A stretch of 64,000 nt of DNA from JBHGAV01 sp041946685 (lineage in GTDB: Bacteria; Acidobacteriota; Terriglobia; Bryobacterales; Bryobacteraceae). The notes beneath the pieces were generated by a model that saw only the letters and a list, made by a program, of their open reading frames with translations, searched no databases and was not told the origin of the DNA. The position numbers and the translations under genes are program-made. Shown here in pieces: positions 1 through 9,464 of this stretch. Where the stretch lies: assembly GCA_041946685.1 (NCBI GenBank), contig JBHGAV010000010.1, positions 1-64,000 of the forward strand, in the 5' to 3' direction. Positions within the stretch are counted from its first letter, which is position 1. Each line of letters opens with the position of its first letter.

Positions 1-851
1 GCAAGGGCAACGACCAGGTGCGCTTTGAGCTGACCTACAAGGCACTGGCGCCGCACCTTCAGGTGATCGCGCCGTGGCGCGAATGGAACATCAAGAGCCG
101 CGAGGACGCGCTGGACTACGCGGCCAAGCACAACGTGCCGGTTTCCGCCAGCACCACCAAGATCTACAGCCGCGACCGCAACATCTGGCACATCTCGCAC
201 GAGGGAGGCGCCCTGGAAGACCCGGCCAACGCGGCGCCCGACGAGATCTGGATGCTGACCAAGAGCCCGAAGGAGGCTCCGGACAAGCCGGCCGAGGTCA
301 CAATCGGCTTCGACGCAGGCAGGCCAGTCTCGGTGAACGGCCAGCATTACGTGAGCGGGGCCGCGCTGCTGGAGACACTGAACCGGATCGGCGGCGAGCA
401 CGGCGTGGGACGGATCGACCTGGTCGAGAACCGCTTCGTGGGGATGAAATCGCGGGGCTGCTACGAGACGCCCGGGGGCAGCCTCATTATGGCAGCCTAC
501 CGTGAACTGGAAGCCCTGACGCTCGACAAGAGCATCCTGCACTACAAACAGAAGCTCTCGGTGGACTACGCGGAGCTGGTGTACAACGGCTTCTGGTTCA
601 CGCCGCTGAGGGAAGCGCTGGACGCGTTCTTCGAGACTACCAGCCGCACGGCGACGGGCGAAGTCACGCTGCGGCTGTACAAGGGCAACATCGAGCCGGT
701 GAGCCGGAAGTCGCCGTATTCCCTCTACTCGCTCGACATCGCCAGCTTCACGATGGGCGCCGGGTACGACCAGAAGGACGCGCGCGGCTTCATTAACCTG
801 ATCGGCCTGCCGGTTCAGATCCGGGCCGCAGTGACAAAGAAGCAATCATGA
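1..851 (+). CDS. argG: Argininosuccinate synthase, 3' part (5' end outside window)
   Basis: Joins citrulline and aspartate using ATP to make argininosuccinate, the second-last step of arginine synthesis, in the cytoplasm. The reading frame is already open at base 3 with residues KGNDQVRFE, a conserved stretch inside argininosuccinate synthases, so the N-terminal ATP-pyrophosphatase part lies upstream of the window. About 282 C-terminal residues are visible, covering the tetramerisation and substrate-binding part. The GTG at 18 is an internal codon, not the true start. The stop overlaps the argH start by 4 bases (ATGA), which indicates one operon with translational coupling. The family assignment is firm; only the start is unknown. 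Confidence 0.95.
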   Translation, partial: KGNDQVRFELTYKALAPHLQVIAPWREWNIKSREDALDYAAKHNVPVSASTTKIYSRDRNIWHISHEGGALEDPANAAPDEIWMLTKSPKEAPDKPAEVTIGFDAGRPVSVNGQHYVSGAALLETLNRIGGEHGVGRIDLVENRFVGMKSRGCYETPGGSLIMAAYRELEALTLDKSILHYKQKLSVDYAELVYNGFWFTPLREALDAFFETTSRTATGEVTLRLYKGNIEPVSRKSPYSLYSLDIASFTMGAGYDQKDARGFINLIGLPVQIRAAVTKKQS

Positions 852-2227
852 AACTCTGGGGCGGACGTTTCGAAAGCGGTCCGTCGGAGGTATTCGAGCG
901 GTTCTCGAACTCGCTGGCATTCGACCGCCGGCTGCTGGATGCCGATGTGCAGGGGTCGCAGGCCTTCGCACGGGCGCTGGAGCGTGTCGGCATCCTGACG
1001 GGCGCGGAGCGGGCGGCGATCGTGGAGGCGCTGGACCAGATCCGGGAGGAATCACGCCGGCCGGCCTTTTGGGAGGGCGCCACCGACGAGGACGTGCACA
1101 CTCTGGTCATACGGAAGCTGAAGGAGCGAGCCGGAGCGGTGGCGGATAAGATCCACACCGGACGGAGCCGCAACGAGCAGGTCTCGCTGGACACGCGGCT
1201 GTGGCTGCGTGGGACGATTGACGAGATCCGGCCGCTGCTGGCGGGGTTGATGTCGGCGCTGGTGGCGCTGGCCCGGCGGTATCCGGACGCGGTGCTGCCC
1301 GGATTCACGCACATGCGGCGCGCGCAGGCGGTGCTGTGGCCGCACTACCTGCTGGCCTACTTCGAGATGTTCGCACGGGATTGGGAGCGGCTGGGGCAGG
1401 CCCGGCGGGTCGCCAACCTGCTGCCGCTCGGGTCGGGCGCGCTGGCGGGCAGTGGCTTTCCCTTCGACCGGGAAGCGATCGCGCGGGATCTGGGCTTCGA
1501 GGGCATCACGCGCAACAGCATGGACGTTTCCGCGGACAGAGATTTTCTTCTGGACTTCCTGCACGCGGCGGCCCTCACGATGCTGCACCTGGGGCGGCTG
1601 GCCGAGGACTGGATTCTTTACTCCAGCGAGGAGTTCGGCTGGCTGGAGCTTGGCGACGCGGTCACCAGCGGGTCCAGCTTGATGCCGCAGAAGAAGAACC
1701 CGGACTCGCTGGAACTGATCCGCGGCAAGTGCGGGCGGGTGTTCGGGGCTTACGCTTCCCTCTTTACGACGATGAAGGGTCTGCCGCTCACCTACAACCG
1801 AGACATGCAGGAAGACAAGGAGCCGCTCTTCGATGCAGCCGTCCAACTGGCCGGCTCTCTGGAGATGGCCCGGGTGGTGGTGGAATCTGCGGTGCTGCAC
1901 CCGGAGAAGACCGCGGCGGCCGCCGAAGAGAGCTGGGTGGTGGCGACGGACTTGGCCGAAGCGCTTTCGCGCGCCGGGACGCCGTTTCACCAGGCGCACC
2001 AGATCGTGGGGAAGCTGGTGCTGGAGAGCGTGCGCCAGGGCAAGCGGCCTTCGGACTGGACGCCCGAAGAGCTGGCCGCCTTCGCTCCCGAGTTCTCCCC
2101 CAACATGGCGCGGCTGCTGCGCCCGAGCGAGGGGATGAAGACCAGAGAGATCCCGGGGGGTACCGGGCCGGCGTCGGTGGCGGCGGCGCTCGAGGAGGCC
2201 GGGAAGCGTCTCAGAGAGATGCGGTGA
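848..2227 (+). CDS. argH: Argininosuccinate lyase
   Basis: Splits argininosuccinate into arginine and fumarate, the last step of arginine synthesis. The 459 residues are full length for the family. The fumarase/aspartase superfamily signature GSSLMPQKKN sits near residues 275-284, and TGRSRNEQ near 104-111 is the usual substrate-binding stretch. The start codon overlaps the argG stop (ATGA), and the stop overlaps the GTG start of argR (GTGA). This makes a tight argG-argH-argR operon in which the regulator follows the enzymes it probably controls. No missing residues or frameshift were seen. Confidence 0.97.
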   Translation: MKLWGGRFESGPSEVFERFSNSLAFDRRLLDADVQGSQAFARALERVGILTGAERAAIVEALDQIREESRRPAFWEGATDEDVHTLVIRKLKERAGAVADKIHTGRSRNEQVSLDTRLWLRGTIDEIRPLLAGLMSALVALARRYPDAVLPGFTHMRRAQAVLWPHYLLAYFEMFARDWERLGQARRVANLLPLGSGALAGSGFPFDREAIARDLGFEGITRNSMDVSADRDFLLDFLHAAALTMLHLGRLAEDWILYSSEEFGWLELGDAVTSGSSLMPQKKNPDSLELIRGKCGRVFGAYASLFTTMKGLPLTYNRDMQEDKEPLFDAAVQLAGSLEMARVVVESAVLHPEKTAAAAEESWVVATDLAEALSRAGTPFHQAHQIVGKLVLESVRQGKRPSDWTPEELAAFAPEFSPNMARLLRPSEGMKTREIPGGTGPASVAAALEEAGKRLREMR

Positions 2228-2661
2228 ACAAGAGCTACCGTCAAGGACAGATTCTCAACCTGATCCGCACTCGCGCCATACAGACGCAGGAGGAACTGGC
2301 GCGCGCGTTGAAGGAGCAGGGCGTGACTACCACGCAGGTGACGCTCTCGCGCGACATCCGCGACCTGGGCCTGGTCAAGACCGCGGAGGGATACAAACAG
2401 ATGGGCCGCGGGCGGCGCGGCCCCGATTTCGCCACGGTCGCCGCCGATTTCCCGATCGAAGTCCGCGTGGCCTGCAACCTGGTGGTGCTGAAGACATCGC
2501 CGGGGAACGCCAACACCCTGGCCGTGGCGCTGGACGGCGAGCAGTGGCCGGAGGTGGTCGGGACGATCGCGGGGGACGACACAGTCCTGGCGGTCAGCCC
2601 GGACGAGAAAAGCGCCGCGGCGCTCCAGCAGAAGCTGCTGGGCCTGCTGGCGGAGAGCTGA
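2224..2661 (+). CDS. argR: Arginine repressor ArgR
   Basis: Arginine-responsive DNA-binding regulator of 145 residues, close to the family norm of about 150. The N-terminal half (roughly residues 1-70) is a winged helix with the motif TQVTLSRDIRDLGLVK. The C-terminal half is the hexamerisation and arginine-binding domain, with the typical GDD motif near residue 118. I chose the GTG at 2224 because it overlaps the argH stop (GTGA) and starts the protein just before the winged helix; the frame stays open far upstream, but that stretch is only the +1 shadow of argH. The 3' end runs 68 bases into the opposite-strand CDF gene, so the two transcripts converge and overlap. Confidence 0.93.
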   Translation: MNKSYRQGQILNLIRTRAIQTQEELARALKEQGVTTTQVTLSRDIRDLGLVKTAEGYKQMGRGRRGPDFATVAADFPIEVRVACNLVVLKTSPGNANTLAVALDGEQWPEVVGTIAGDDTVLAVSPDEKSAAALQQKLLGLLAES

Positions 2662-3550
2662 CCGGACAGCCGTTTTCCGAAACGGCGCAGCACAAGTGCT
2701 CGAATTGAATCGTGGTGTGCTCGATCTGGTAGCGGCTGGAGAGCATGGCGTTGATACGCTTGAGGATCGAATCGCTCTCCGAGGGGGGCAGATCGGCGAT
2801 TAGGACATGGCAGCTCAGCGCGTGGGTGCGCGAGCCCAAACTCCAGATGTGCAGGTCGTGGACGTCGAGGACCCCCTCCACCTGGCGCATGGAGGCGATG
2901 ACGGACCGTAGGTCCATCCCTCGAGGCAGTCCTTCCAACAGGATATTCAGAGCCTCGCGGATGACGTCCCAGGCGGTCCAGATGATCAGCCCCCCGATGA
3001 GGATCGAGAGGACCGGGTCCACGAGTTCCCACCCCGTGAAACGGATCATTCCGGCTCCCACGAGAATGCCCACCGAACCGAGCGCATCGCCGAGCATGTG
3101 CAGGTACGCGGTCCGGATGTTGAGGTCGTGGCGCTGGTCGCGCCGCATGGCCCACATGATGGCTGCATTGAGAATCAGACCCAGGCCGGCGACCACGAAC
3201 ATGGTCGCCTCGTCGACAGGCTGGGGAGCCACCAGCCGGTGATAGCTCTCATAGAAGATGTACAGCGACAGGCCCACAAGCGCGAGGGCGTTCACAAAGG
3301 CCGCAAGCACGCCGGCCCGGTGGTAGCCGTAGGTCTTGACGTCGTCGGCCGGTTTGGACTGAAGGTAGAGGCCGAACCAGGCCAGCAGCAACGCCAGCGC
3401 GTCGGTGAAGTTGTGGCCGGCGTCGGAGATGAGCGCCAGGCTGCGGGCCTGGACGCCCGCCAGCAGTTCCACGACGACAAACAACACGGTGGCGGCCAGC
3501 GACCATTTCAAGACCCTGACGGAGGGCAAGCCGTGTGCGTGCGCGTGCAA
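2594..3550 (-). CDS. Cation diffusion facilitator (Zn/Co/Cd efflux)
   Basis: Inner-membrane metal/proton antiporter of 318 residues in the CzcD/ZitB-like branch of the CDF family. Six membrane segments are visible. The transport site has the two HxxxD pairs of the zinc branch, H46/D50 and H151/D155, and a His-rich start (HAHAHG). A cytoplasmic C-terminal domain with a typical CDF dimer fold follows from about residue 210. The start is a TTG at 3550, preceded by GGAG nine bases upstream, and no better in-frame ATG exists nearby. The Pro/Ala-rich tail (about the last 25 residues) is encoded over the convergent end of argR. Metal preference cannot be read from the sequence beyond the HxxxD hint of zinc. 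Confidence 0.9.
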   Translation of the reverse strand: MHAHAHGLPSVRVLKWSLAATVLFVVVELLAGVQARSLALISDAGHNFTDALALLLAWFGLYLQSKPADDVKTYGYHRAGVLAAFVNALALVGLSLYIFYESYHRLVAPQPVDEATMFVVAGLGLILNAAIMWAMRRDQRHDLNIRTAYLHMLGDALGSVGILVGAGMIRFTGWELVDPVLSILIGGLIIWTAWDVIREALNILLEGLPRGMDLRSVIASMRQVEGVLDVHDLHIWSLGSRTHALSCHVLIADLPPSESDSILKRINAMLSSRYQIEHTTIQFEHLCCAVSENGCPVSSPPAGPAASAGAPRRFSRPG

Positions 3551-3625
3551 AGCCGATTCTCCAGGAACCAGTTTACAGCGGCAGACTAGCCGTCCGGCTC
3601 GATCAAGTTATGATGGCGTTTTACC

Positions 3626-5020
3626 ATGAGCGTTCCCGAACAACAGGAGAAGACGGGGCTGGTCAAGGGGCTTGGCCTCCTGGACGCCACCACGATCGTC
3701 ATGGGCTCGATGATCGGGTCGGGCATCTTCATCGTGTCGGCGGACATCGCGCGGCAGGTGGCGAGCCCCGGCCTGTTGATCGTGACCTGGGTGGTGGCGG
3801 CGGCGATGACGCTGATCGCGGCCCTCAGTTACGGGGAACTGGCGGCCATGATGCCACAGGCCGGGGGACAGTACGTCTACCTGCGCGAGGCGCTGGGCCC
3901 ACTGAGCGGGTTCCTGTACGGATGGACGCTCTTCCTGGTGATTCAGACGGGAACCGTCGCCGCAGTGGCCGTGGCCTTCGCCAAGTTCACGGGCGTGTTT
4001 TTCCCCGCGATCGCGGCGGATCGCTACTTGCTGCGCGCCGGGCCCGTTGGCCTGAACACCCAACAGGTGGTGGCGATAGCGGTCCTGGTGTTGCTGACCT
4101 GGGTGAACACGCGCGGGGTAAAGACCGGGGCCGTGGTACAGAATGTCTTCACCATTGCCAAGACGGGGGCCTTGTTGGGGCTGGTCGGACTGGGCTTCCT
4201 GGCGACGCGGACCGCAACTCCCGCCCAGGGCAACTTCGAGGGCTTCTGGCGTAACGCGAATTGGAGCTTCGACGCGCTGCGGCTGGTGGGCGTAGCCATG
4301 GTGGGGGCGCTGTTCTCCGCCGACGCGTGGAACAACGTCACCTTCACGGCGGGCGAGGTTCGCCGGCCCCGGCGGAACGTGCCGCTGGCACTGGGCCTGG
4401 GTGTGGGCATTGTCTGCGCACTCTACATCGCGTCGAATTTCGTGTATCTCAGGCTGCTGCCGCTGGAGGCAATCCAGCAGGCGCGGGAAGACCGGGTGGC
4501 GACGGCGGCCGTGTCTGTCCTATTCGGGCCGGCGGCCGTCCAGATCATGGCGGCGGCGATCATGGTCTCCACCTTCGGCTGCATCAACGGAATGGTCCTG
4601 GCGGGCGCGCGGGTCTACTACGCGATGGCGCTGGACGGCCTGTTCTTCAAGCCTGTGGGGAAGCTGGACCCGGTTCACCACACTCCCGCGGTATCCCTGG
4701 TAGTGCAGTGCGTATGGGCTTGCCTGCTCACCCTGACGGGGACGTACAGCAACCTGCTCGATTACGTCATATTTGCAGTGCTCCTGTTCTACATGCTGAC
4801 GGTGGCCGGGATCTTCGTCTTGCGCCGGAAACTGCCGGAGGCGGAGCGGCCCTACCGGGCGCTGGGCTATCCGATCCTGCCTCTGGTGTACATCGCCATG
4901 GCGGGCCTGATCGAAGTGCTGCTGCTGATCTACAAGCCCAGCTACACCTGGCCGGGGCTGATCATCGTGCTGTTGGGAGTTCCGGTGTACTACATCTGGC
5001 ACGGCAGGCGCGCGGCCTGA
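3626..5020 (+). CDS. APC-family amino-acid permease
   Basis: Inner-membrane amino-acid transporter of 464 residues with about 12 membrane segments. The first segment carries the substrate-binding glycine motif MIGSGIF (about residues 31-37), typical of the amino acid-polyamine-organocation superfamily. The sequence resembles the L-type/SteT-like exchanger branch (long stretch with EVRRPRRNVPLAL after segment 6). Only a weak ribosome site precedes the ATG, but the next in-frame ATG would remove the motif region. It is followed after 29 bases by a second, non-identical permease. The substrate is not readable from the sequence. Confidence 0.88.
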   Translation: MSVPEQQEKTGLVKGLGLLDATTIVMGSMIGSGIFIVSADIARQVASPGLLIVTWVVAAAMTLIAALSYGELAAMMPQAGGQYVYLREALGPLSGFLYGWTLFLVIQTGTVAAVAVAFAKFTGVFFPAIAADRYLLRAGPVGLNTQQVVAIAVLVLLTWVNTRGVKTGAVVQNVFTIAKTGALLGLVGLGFLATRTATPAQGNFEGFWRNANWSFDALRLVGVAMVGALFSADAWNNVTFTAGEVRRPRRNVPLALGLGVGIVCALYIASNFVYLRLLPLEAIQQAREDRVATAAVSVLFGPAAVQIMAAAIMVSTFGCINGMVLAGARVYYAMALDGLFFKPVGKLDPVHHTPAVSLVVQCVWACLLTLTGTYSNLLDYVIFAVLLFYMLTVAGIFVLRRKLPEAERPYRALGYPILPLVYIAMAGLIEVLLLIYKPSYTWPGLIIVLLGVPVYYIWHGRRAA

Positions 5021-5049
5021 CTGTGCTATACAAGCAGAGAGGATAGAGG

Positions 5050-6495
5050 ATGAGTCTGCTCGCCACCAAACCACTGAGCCGGATCAGAGCGGAATCGGAG
5101 GGCGGTGCGCACACGCTGAAGCGCACCCTGGGTCCGGCCAGCCTGGTCGCGTTGGGGATCGGCGCCATCATCGGCGCGGGGCTCTTTTCGCTCACGGGAA
5201 TTGCGGCGGCCGAGAACGCGGGCCCGGCGATCGCGCTCTCTTTCGTGCTGGCCGCGGTCGGCTGCGCCTTCGCCGGCCTGTGCTACAGCGAATTCGCGAC
5301 GATGATCCCGATCGCGGGCAGCGCCTATACCTACGCCTACGCGACCATGGGCGAGTTCCTGGCCTGGGTGATCGGATGGGACCTCGTGCTGGAGTACGCC
5401 GTGGGCGCGGCCACGGTGTCCATAAGCTGGTCCGCCTACGTGGTCAGCCTGCTGCACGATTTCGGAATCAACATGCCGCCCTACCTGGTGGCCTCCCCGT
5501 GGCAGCCGGTGCAGCTCCCGGACGGGCAGCTCGTGCACGGCATGGTCAACCTGCCGGCGGTGTTCATCATCTGCGTGATCTCGATTCTGCTGATGATCGG
5601 AATCAAGGAGTCCGCGAATGTCAATGCCATCGTGGTGATCATCAAGGTGGCGGTGGTGCTGGTGTTCATAGGGGTGGGCATCTGGTTCGTGAAGGGCGCC
5701 AACTACACGCCGTTCATTCCGGAGAACACCGGCAAGTTCGGGGAATTCGGCTGGAGCGGGATTCTGCGGGCGGCGGGCGTGATCTTTTTCGCCTACATCG
5801 GCTTTGACGCAGTTTCGACCGCCGCCCAGGAGGCCAGACATCCCCAGAGAGACATGCCGATCGGCATCATCGGGTCATTGATCGTCTGCACGATCCTGTA
5901 CGTGGCGTTTTCGGTGGTGATGACGGGCCTGGCGCACTACACGGAGTTTCGGGGGGCGGCCGCTCCGGTGGCCGTGGCCATCGCCTATACGCCGTTCAAG
6001 TGGCTCCAGCCGCTGGTCAAGATGGCGATCATCGCGGGCTTCACGTCGGTGATCCTGGTGATGCTGCTCGGCCAGTCGCGGGTGTTCTTCTCGATGTCGC
6101 GGGACGGCCTGTTGCCGAAGGTGTTTTCAGACATCCACCCCAAGTTTCGGACACCCTGGCGGTCGAACCTGCTTTTCATGGGCTTCGTGAGCCTGTTCTC
6201 CGCATTCGCGCCGATCTCGATGGTGGGGCACATGACGAGTATCGGGACGCTGTTCGCGTTCATCATCGTGTGCACGGGGATCATGGTCATGCGCCGGACG
6301 CAACCGGAGGCGCCCCGGCCGTTCCGCACGCCGTGGGTGCCGGTGGTGCCGGTCCTGGGCATCCTTGTGAACTTCGCTTTGATGTACGGGCTCGGCTGGG
6401 AAAACTGGACACGGCTTTTGGTCTGGCTCGTCATCGGCCTGTGCATCTATTTCGGCTACAGCCGCCACCACAGCCGGTTGCGGGCGGGAGATTAG
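5050..6495 (+). CDS. APC-family amino-acid permease, cationic/YfnA-like branch
   Basis: Second APC permease, 481 residues and about 12 membrane segments. It has IGAIIGAGLF early in segment 1 and the stretch AYIGFDAVSTAAQEARHP near residue 255, which is characteristic of the cationic amino-acid transporter/YfnA branch. A GAGG Shine-Dalgarno directly precedes the ATG. It differs clearly from the upstream permease, so it is not a recent duplication. Its stop overlaps the stop of the opposite-strand methyltransferase gene by 4 bases. Substrate inferred as amino acids; the exact one is unknown. Confidence 0.88.
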   Translation: MSLLATKPLSRIRAESEGGAHTLKRTLGPASLVALGIGAIIGAGLFSLTGIAAAENAGPAIALSFVLAAVGCAFAGLCYSEFATMIPIAGSAYTYAYATMGEFLAWVIGWDLVLEYAVGAATVSISWSAYVVSLLHDFGINMPPYLVASPWQPVQLPDGQLVHGMVNLPAVFIICVISILLMIGIKESANVNAIVVIIKVAVVLVFIGVGIWFVKGANYTPFIPENTGKFGEFGWSGILRAAGVIFFAYIGFDAVSTAAQEARHPQRDMPIGIIGSLIVCTILYVAFSVVMTGLAHYTEFRGAAAPVAVAIAYTPFKWLQPLVKMAIIAGFTSVILVMLLGQSRVFFSMSRDGLLPKVFSDIHPKFRTPWRSNLLFMGFVSLFSAFAPISMVGHMTSIGTLFAFIIVCTGIMVMRRTQPEAPRPFRTPWVPVVPVLGILVNFALMYGLGWENWTRLLVWLVIGLCIYFGYSRHHSRLRAGD

Positions 6496-7349
6496 GCGCC
6501 GCCGGCGGGCGAGGCGTGTTGGGGCTTTCTGGCGGTAACGATGTCTTGCGCACCATCCGGAAGCGCCGAGTAACGGACATCGCTGAACCGCGCGGACAGG
6601 CGTTTGGCGATGTATTCCGGCGAGTGCCAGGTGGTGTGATACCATTCGGGCACAAAGCCTCTCAGCTTCTGCGATCTGCGATGTACGATGCCATCGGAAT
6701 CAAGCGCGCTCCGGCCCCTGGAGTCCAGGCTCTCCCGCGCGGCGCGGCCAAACACCGTGAGCAGCAGCACGCCTCCGGGCTCCAAGATCCTGCCGAGCTC
6801 GGCGAGCCAGGCGTCCTGCATGGCCTCATCGAGATGGGTGAACACGGAGAAGGCGTAGACAATGTCGAAATGATCGTCAGGGAACGGCAGCGGCGGGGCC
6901 GGCGAGGTGGCCTGGAAGCTTGCTCCTTTCAGATGCCTGCCGCACCATTCGACCGCCTCCGCGTCGACGTCAACGCCGCAAAACCGGCCGGGGCGATCGC
7001 CAGGCAGAAACCATCGAAGCGTTCGGCCGCAGCCGCATCCGAAATCCAGAACGCGGCGCGCGCTGTCAAAATCCACGCCGGCCTCGAGGACGTGTTGTCG
7101 TATGAGTCTCGCGCAGCCCTCGCCGACCCGGAGGAATTCACGCACGGAGAGGGTCTCGCTGATGCGATAGCGCAGGATGGCGGGAGGCAGAGGCACGTCC
7201 GCCTCCGGTGTCCCGAACCGGTCCGCGCCCCAGATCCGCATGCGCAAGTGGATCCGAAAGAGCCGGTGGTACAGCGCCTGGCCGAATGCCCTCAGGGCCG
7301 GCGGCACTCCTGGTCGCGGGACGGGAAGACTCATGCCGCAAGGAATCAT
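6492..7349 (-). CDS. Class I SAM-dependent methyltransferase
   Basis: Small-molecule or lipid-type methyltransferase of 285 residues. The SAM-binding glycine motif VLDFGCGCGRTLRW lies near residue 103, followed by an acidic residue in a VDVD stretch at the end of strand 2 and by the FDIVYAFSVFTH motif-IV region near 165. The ATG at 7349 has GGAG seven bases upstream and is preferred over the in-frame ATG at 7334. It stands alone, convergent with the permease and divergent from the next gene. The acceptor substrate is unknown. Confidence 0.82.
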   Translation of the reverse strand: MIPCGMSLPVPRPGVPPALRAFGQALYHRLFRIHLRMRIWGADRFGTPEADVPLPPAILRYRISETLSVREFLRVGEGCARLIRQHVLEAGVDFDSARRVLDFGCGCGRTLRWFLPGDRPGRFCGVDVDAEAVEWCGRHLKGASFQATSPAPPLPFPDDHFDIVYAFSVFTHLDEAMQDAWLAELGRILEPGGVLLLTVFGRAARESLDSRGRSALDSDGIVHRRSQKLRGFVPEWYHTTWHSPEYIAKRLSARFSDVRYSALPDGAQDIVTARKPQHASPAGGA

Positions 7350-7450
7350 ACCAAGACTCCTCGTAGTTCTGCGGCCGGCTGGCCCGCCGGAGCGAGGCGC
7401 GAGCAGAATTCCGGCGCCATGCCGGCACGAAGCGGGAGGTAATCATAAGA

Positions 7451-9448
7451 ATGTTCTTGTACGCCCTCACAGTGGTCCTGAGCGCGTTTCTGCTGTTCCT
7501 GGTGCAGCCGATCGCAGGGAGGATTCTGCTGCCGGAGTTTGGCGGGTCGGCCGGGGTCTGGGCGGTATGCCTGATGTTTTTCCAGTTGGTGCTGCTCGCC
7601 GGGTATCTTTACGGGCACTGGCTGGCGACGAAGCTGTCGCCGAGGCTGCAAGCTGTGACACAGGTTCTGCTGCTGGCGGCCGGCCTTGCCCTTCTTCCCC
7701 TGGCTGAAGGATGGGGGCATGGAGCTGGAGGGGCGGGCGATCCGACTTTAAGAGTCCTGGGCCGGCTGGCGGCGATGGCGGGGCTGCCGCTGCTGATGCT
7801 GTCGGCGTCGACCCCGCTGGTGCAGTCTTGGTACGCACGCAGGCGGGGCGCGGCGCTGCCATACCGATTGTTCGCGTTCTCGAACGCGGGGTCCCTGGCG
7901 GGACTGTTGTGTTACCCCGTCGTGATCGAGCCGCAGCTCACGCTGCGCAGCCAGACGTACATCTGGGCGGCGGGCTACACGGCATTTGCGGTTCTGTCCG
8001 GCGCGCTGGCCGTCCTGGGCCTGCGGAACGGACCGGGCGCGGAAGCAGCGGAAAACGAAGAGACCGGCCCCGCACCGGGGCTGAGGGACAGGCTGGTATG
8101 GGTCGCGTTGGCCGCGTGCTCATCGGCCTTGCTGCTGGCGGTGACAAACACGATGACCAAGGACGTGGCGCCCGTGCCGTTGCTGTGGGTGCTCCCCCTC
8201 AGCCTCTACCTGCTCAGCTTCATCCTGTGCTTCTCGCACGGCCGCTGGTACCGAAGCGGTCTTTTTGGGTGGATGACCACCCTGGCGCTTTTCGCGCTGT
8301 CGTTCGCCCTGGTGTACACGGGCGGCGGCAAGAGCCTGGCGCTGGCCGTGGGCCTGTTGAGCGCCGGCTTGTTTGTCTGCTGCCTGTTCTGCCACGGCGA
8401 ACTGGCGCGCCTCAAGCCGGAGCCCAATTACTTGACCCAGTTCTATCTCATGGTCGCGCTGGGAGGAGCGCTGGGAGGGATGTACGTCGCACTGATCGCC
8501 CCGCGGACCTACAGCGACAACTTCGAGTTTCCGATTGCGATGGCTCTGTGCGCGTTCCTGGCCTGGCGGCTGACGCCGAGGAGCACGGCTTCCGCGATAC
8601 GCCTGGGGCTCACGCTGGCCCTGATCGGTTATGTGTGCGACGCCGTGTACACCCCCCTGAAGCAAGCCTGCGTTGCCGGCCGCAACTTCTACGGGACGGT
8701 GAAGGTGATCGACAGCGGAGAAGGTGCCACGGCGCTGCGGACTCTGCTGCATGGCACAGTGCGGCACGGAACCCAATGGCTGGCCCCCGAGCGGAGAAGA
8801 CAGGGGACCGCTTACTACGGCCCCCAGTCGGGCGGGGCCCTGGCGATCCAGCATGCCGCGCAGGGGAGCAGGCGCGTGGGGCTGGTCGGCCTGGGATGCG
8901 GAACGTTGGCGGTCTACGGGATGCCGGGGGACTATTTCCGGTTCTACGAACTCAATCCGCTGGTGACCGAGATTGCCCGGACAGAATTCAGCTACCTCAA
9001 GGACTGTCCAGCGAAAGTGGATGTTGTGGAAGGCGATGCGCGGTTGCTGCTGGAACGCGAGCCGCAGCAGCAATTCGACGTGCTGGTGCTGGACGCGTTT
9101 TCCGGGGATTCGGTTCCCGTGCACCTGCTTTCCAGGGAAGCGTTCGTGCTCTACTTCCGTCATCTGAAGCCTAACGGCGTGCTGGCGGTTCATGTCTCCA
9201 ACCGTTTCGTGGATCTGACGAGCGTGGTGGCAAGGGGTGCGCAGTCGCTGGGGCGATCGTACCTGGCGGTGCTCAGCCCGGGCATTCCGGAGGAGCAGAC
9301 TCTGACGGCAAGCTGGGTGCTGGTGAGCTCAAACCGCGAATTCCTGGCTTCGCCGGTATTCAAGGCCGACGGGCGTCACATTGAGCCGGCGCTGCGCATC
9401 CGCGCCTGGACGGACGATTACAGCAATCTGTTCCAGGCGCTGAAGTAG
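7451..9448 (+). CDS. Membrane-anchored spermidine-synthase-like protein
   Basis: A 665-residue fusion. The N-terminal part (to about residue 380) is a polytopic membrane domain beginning with the hydrophobic FLYALTVVLSAFLLFLVQPI. The C-terminal part (about residues 440-640) is a Rossmann methyltransferase-like domain of the spermidine-synthase fold, with VGLVGLGCGTLAVYG near 475 and VLVLDAFSGDSVPVHLL near 547. GGGAGGT precedes the ATG by about ten bases. Such fusions are common in Acidobacteriota and Planctomycetota. The cosubstrate (decarboxylated SAM or SAM) cannot be decided here, so true polyamine synthesis is not established. Confidence 0.82.
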   Translation: MFLYALTVVLSAFLLFLVQPIAGRILLPEFGGSAGVWAVCLMFFQLVLLAGYLYGHWLATKLSPRLQAVTQVLLLAAGLALLPLAEGWGHGAGGAGDPTLRVLGRLAAMAGLPLLMLSASTPLVQSWYARRRGAALPYRLFAFSNAGSLAGLLCYPVVIEPQLTLRSQTYIWAAGYTAFAVLSGALAVLGLRNGPGAEAAENEETGPAPGLRDRLVWVALAACSSALLLAVTNTMTKDVAPVPLLWVLPLSLYLLSFILCFSHGRWYRSGLFGWMTTLALFALSFALVYTGGGKSLALAVGLLSAGLFVCCLFCHGELARLKPEPNYLTQFYLMVALGGALGGMYVALIAPRTYSDNFEFPIAMALCAFLAWRLTPRSTASAIRLGLTLALIGYVCDAVYTPLKQACVAGRNFYGTVKVIDSGEGATALRTLLHGTVRHGTQWLAPERRRQGTAYYGPQSGGALAIQHAAQGSRRVGLVGLGCGTLAVYGMPGDYFRFYELNPLVTEIARTEFSYLKDCPAKVDVVEGDARLLLEREPQQQFDVLVLDAFSGDSVPVHLLSREAFVLYFRHLKPNGVLAVHVSNRFVDLTSVVARGAQSLGRSYLAVLSPGIPEEQTLTASWVLVSSNREFLASPVFKADGRHIEPALRIRAWTDDYSNLFQALK

Positions 9449-9464
9449 TCTGTTCTCAAGCCCT

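Noticed and set aside
1336..2223. Upstream extension of the argR frame into argH
   Set aside because: Out-of-frame reading of argH; ArgR homology starts at the GTG at 2224, which overlaps the argH stop.
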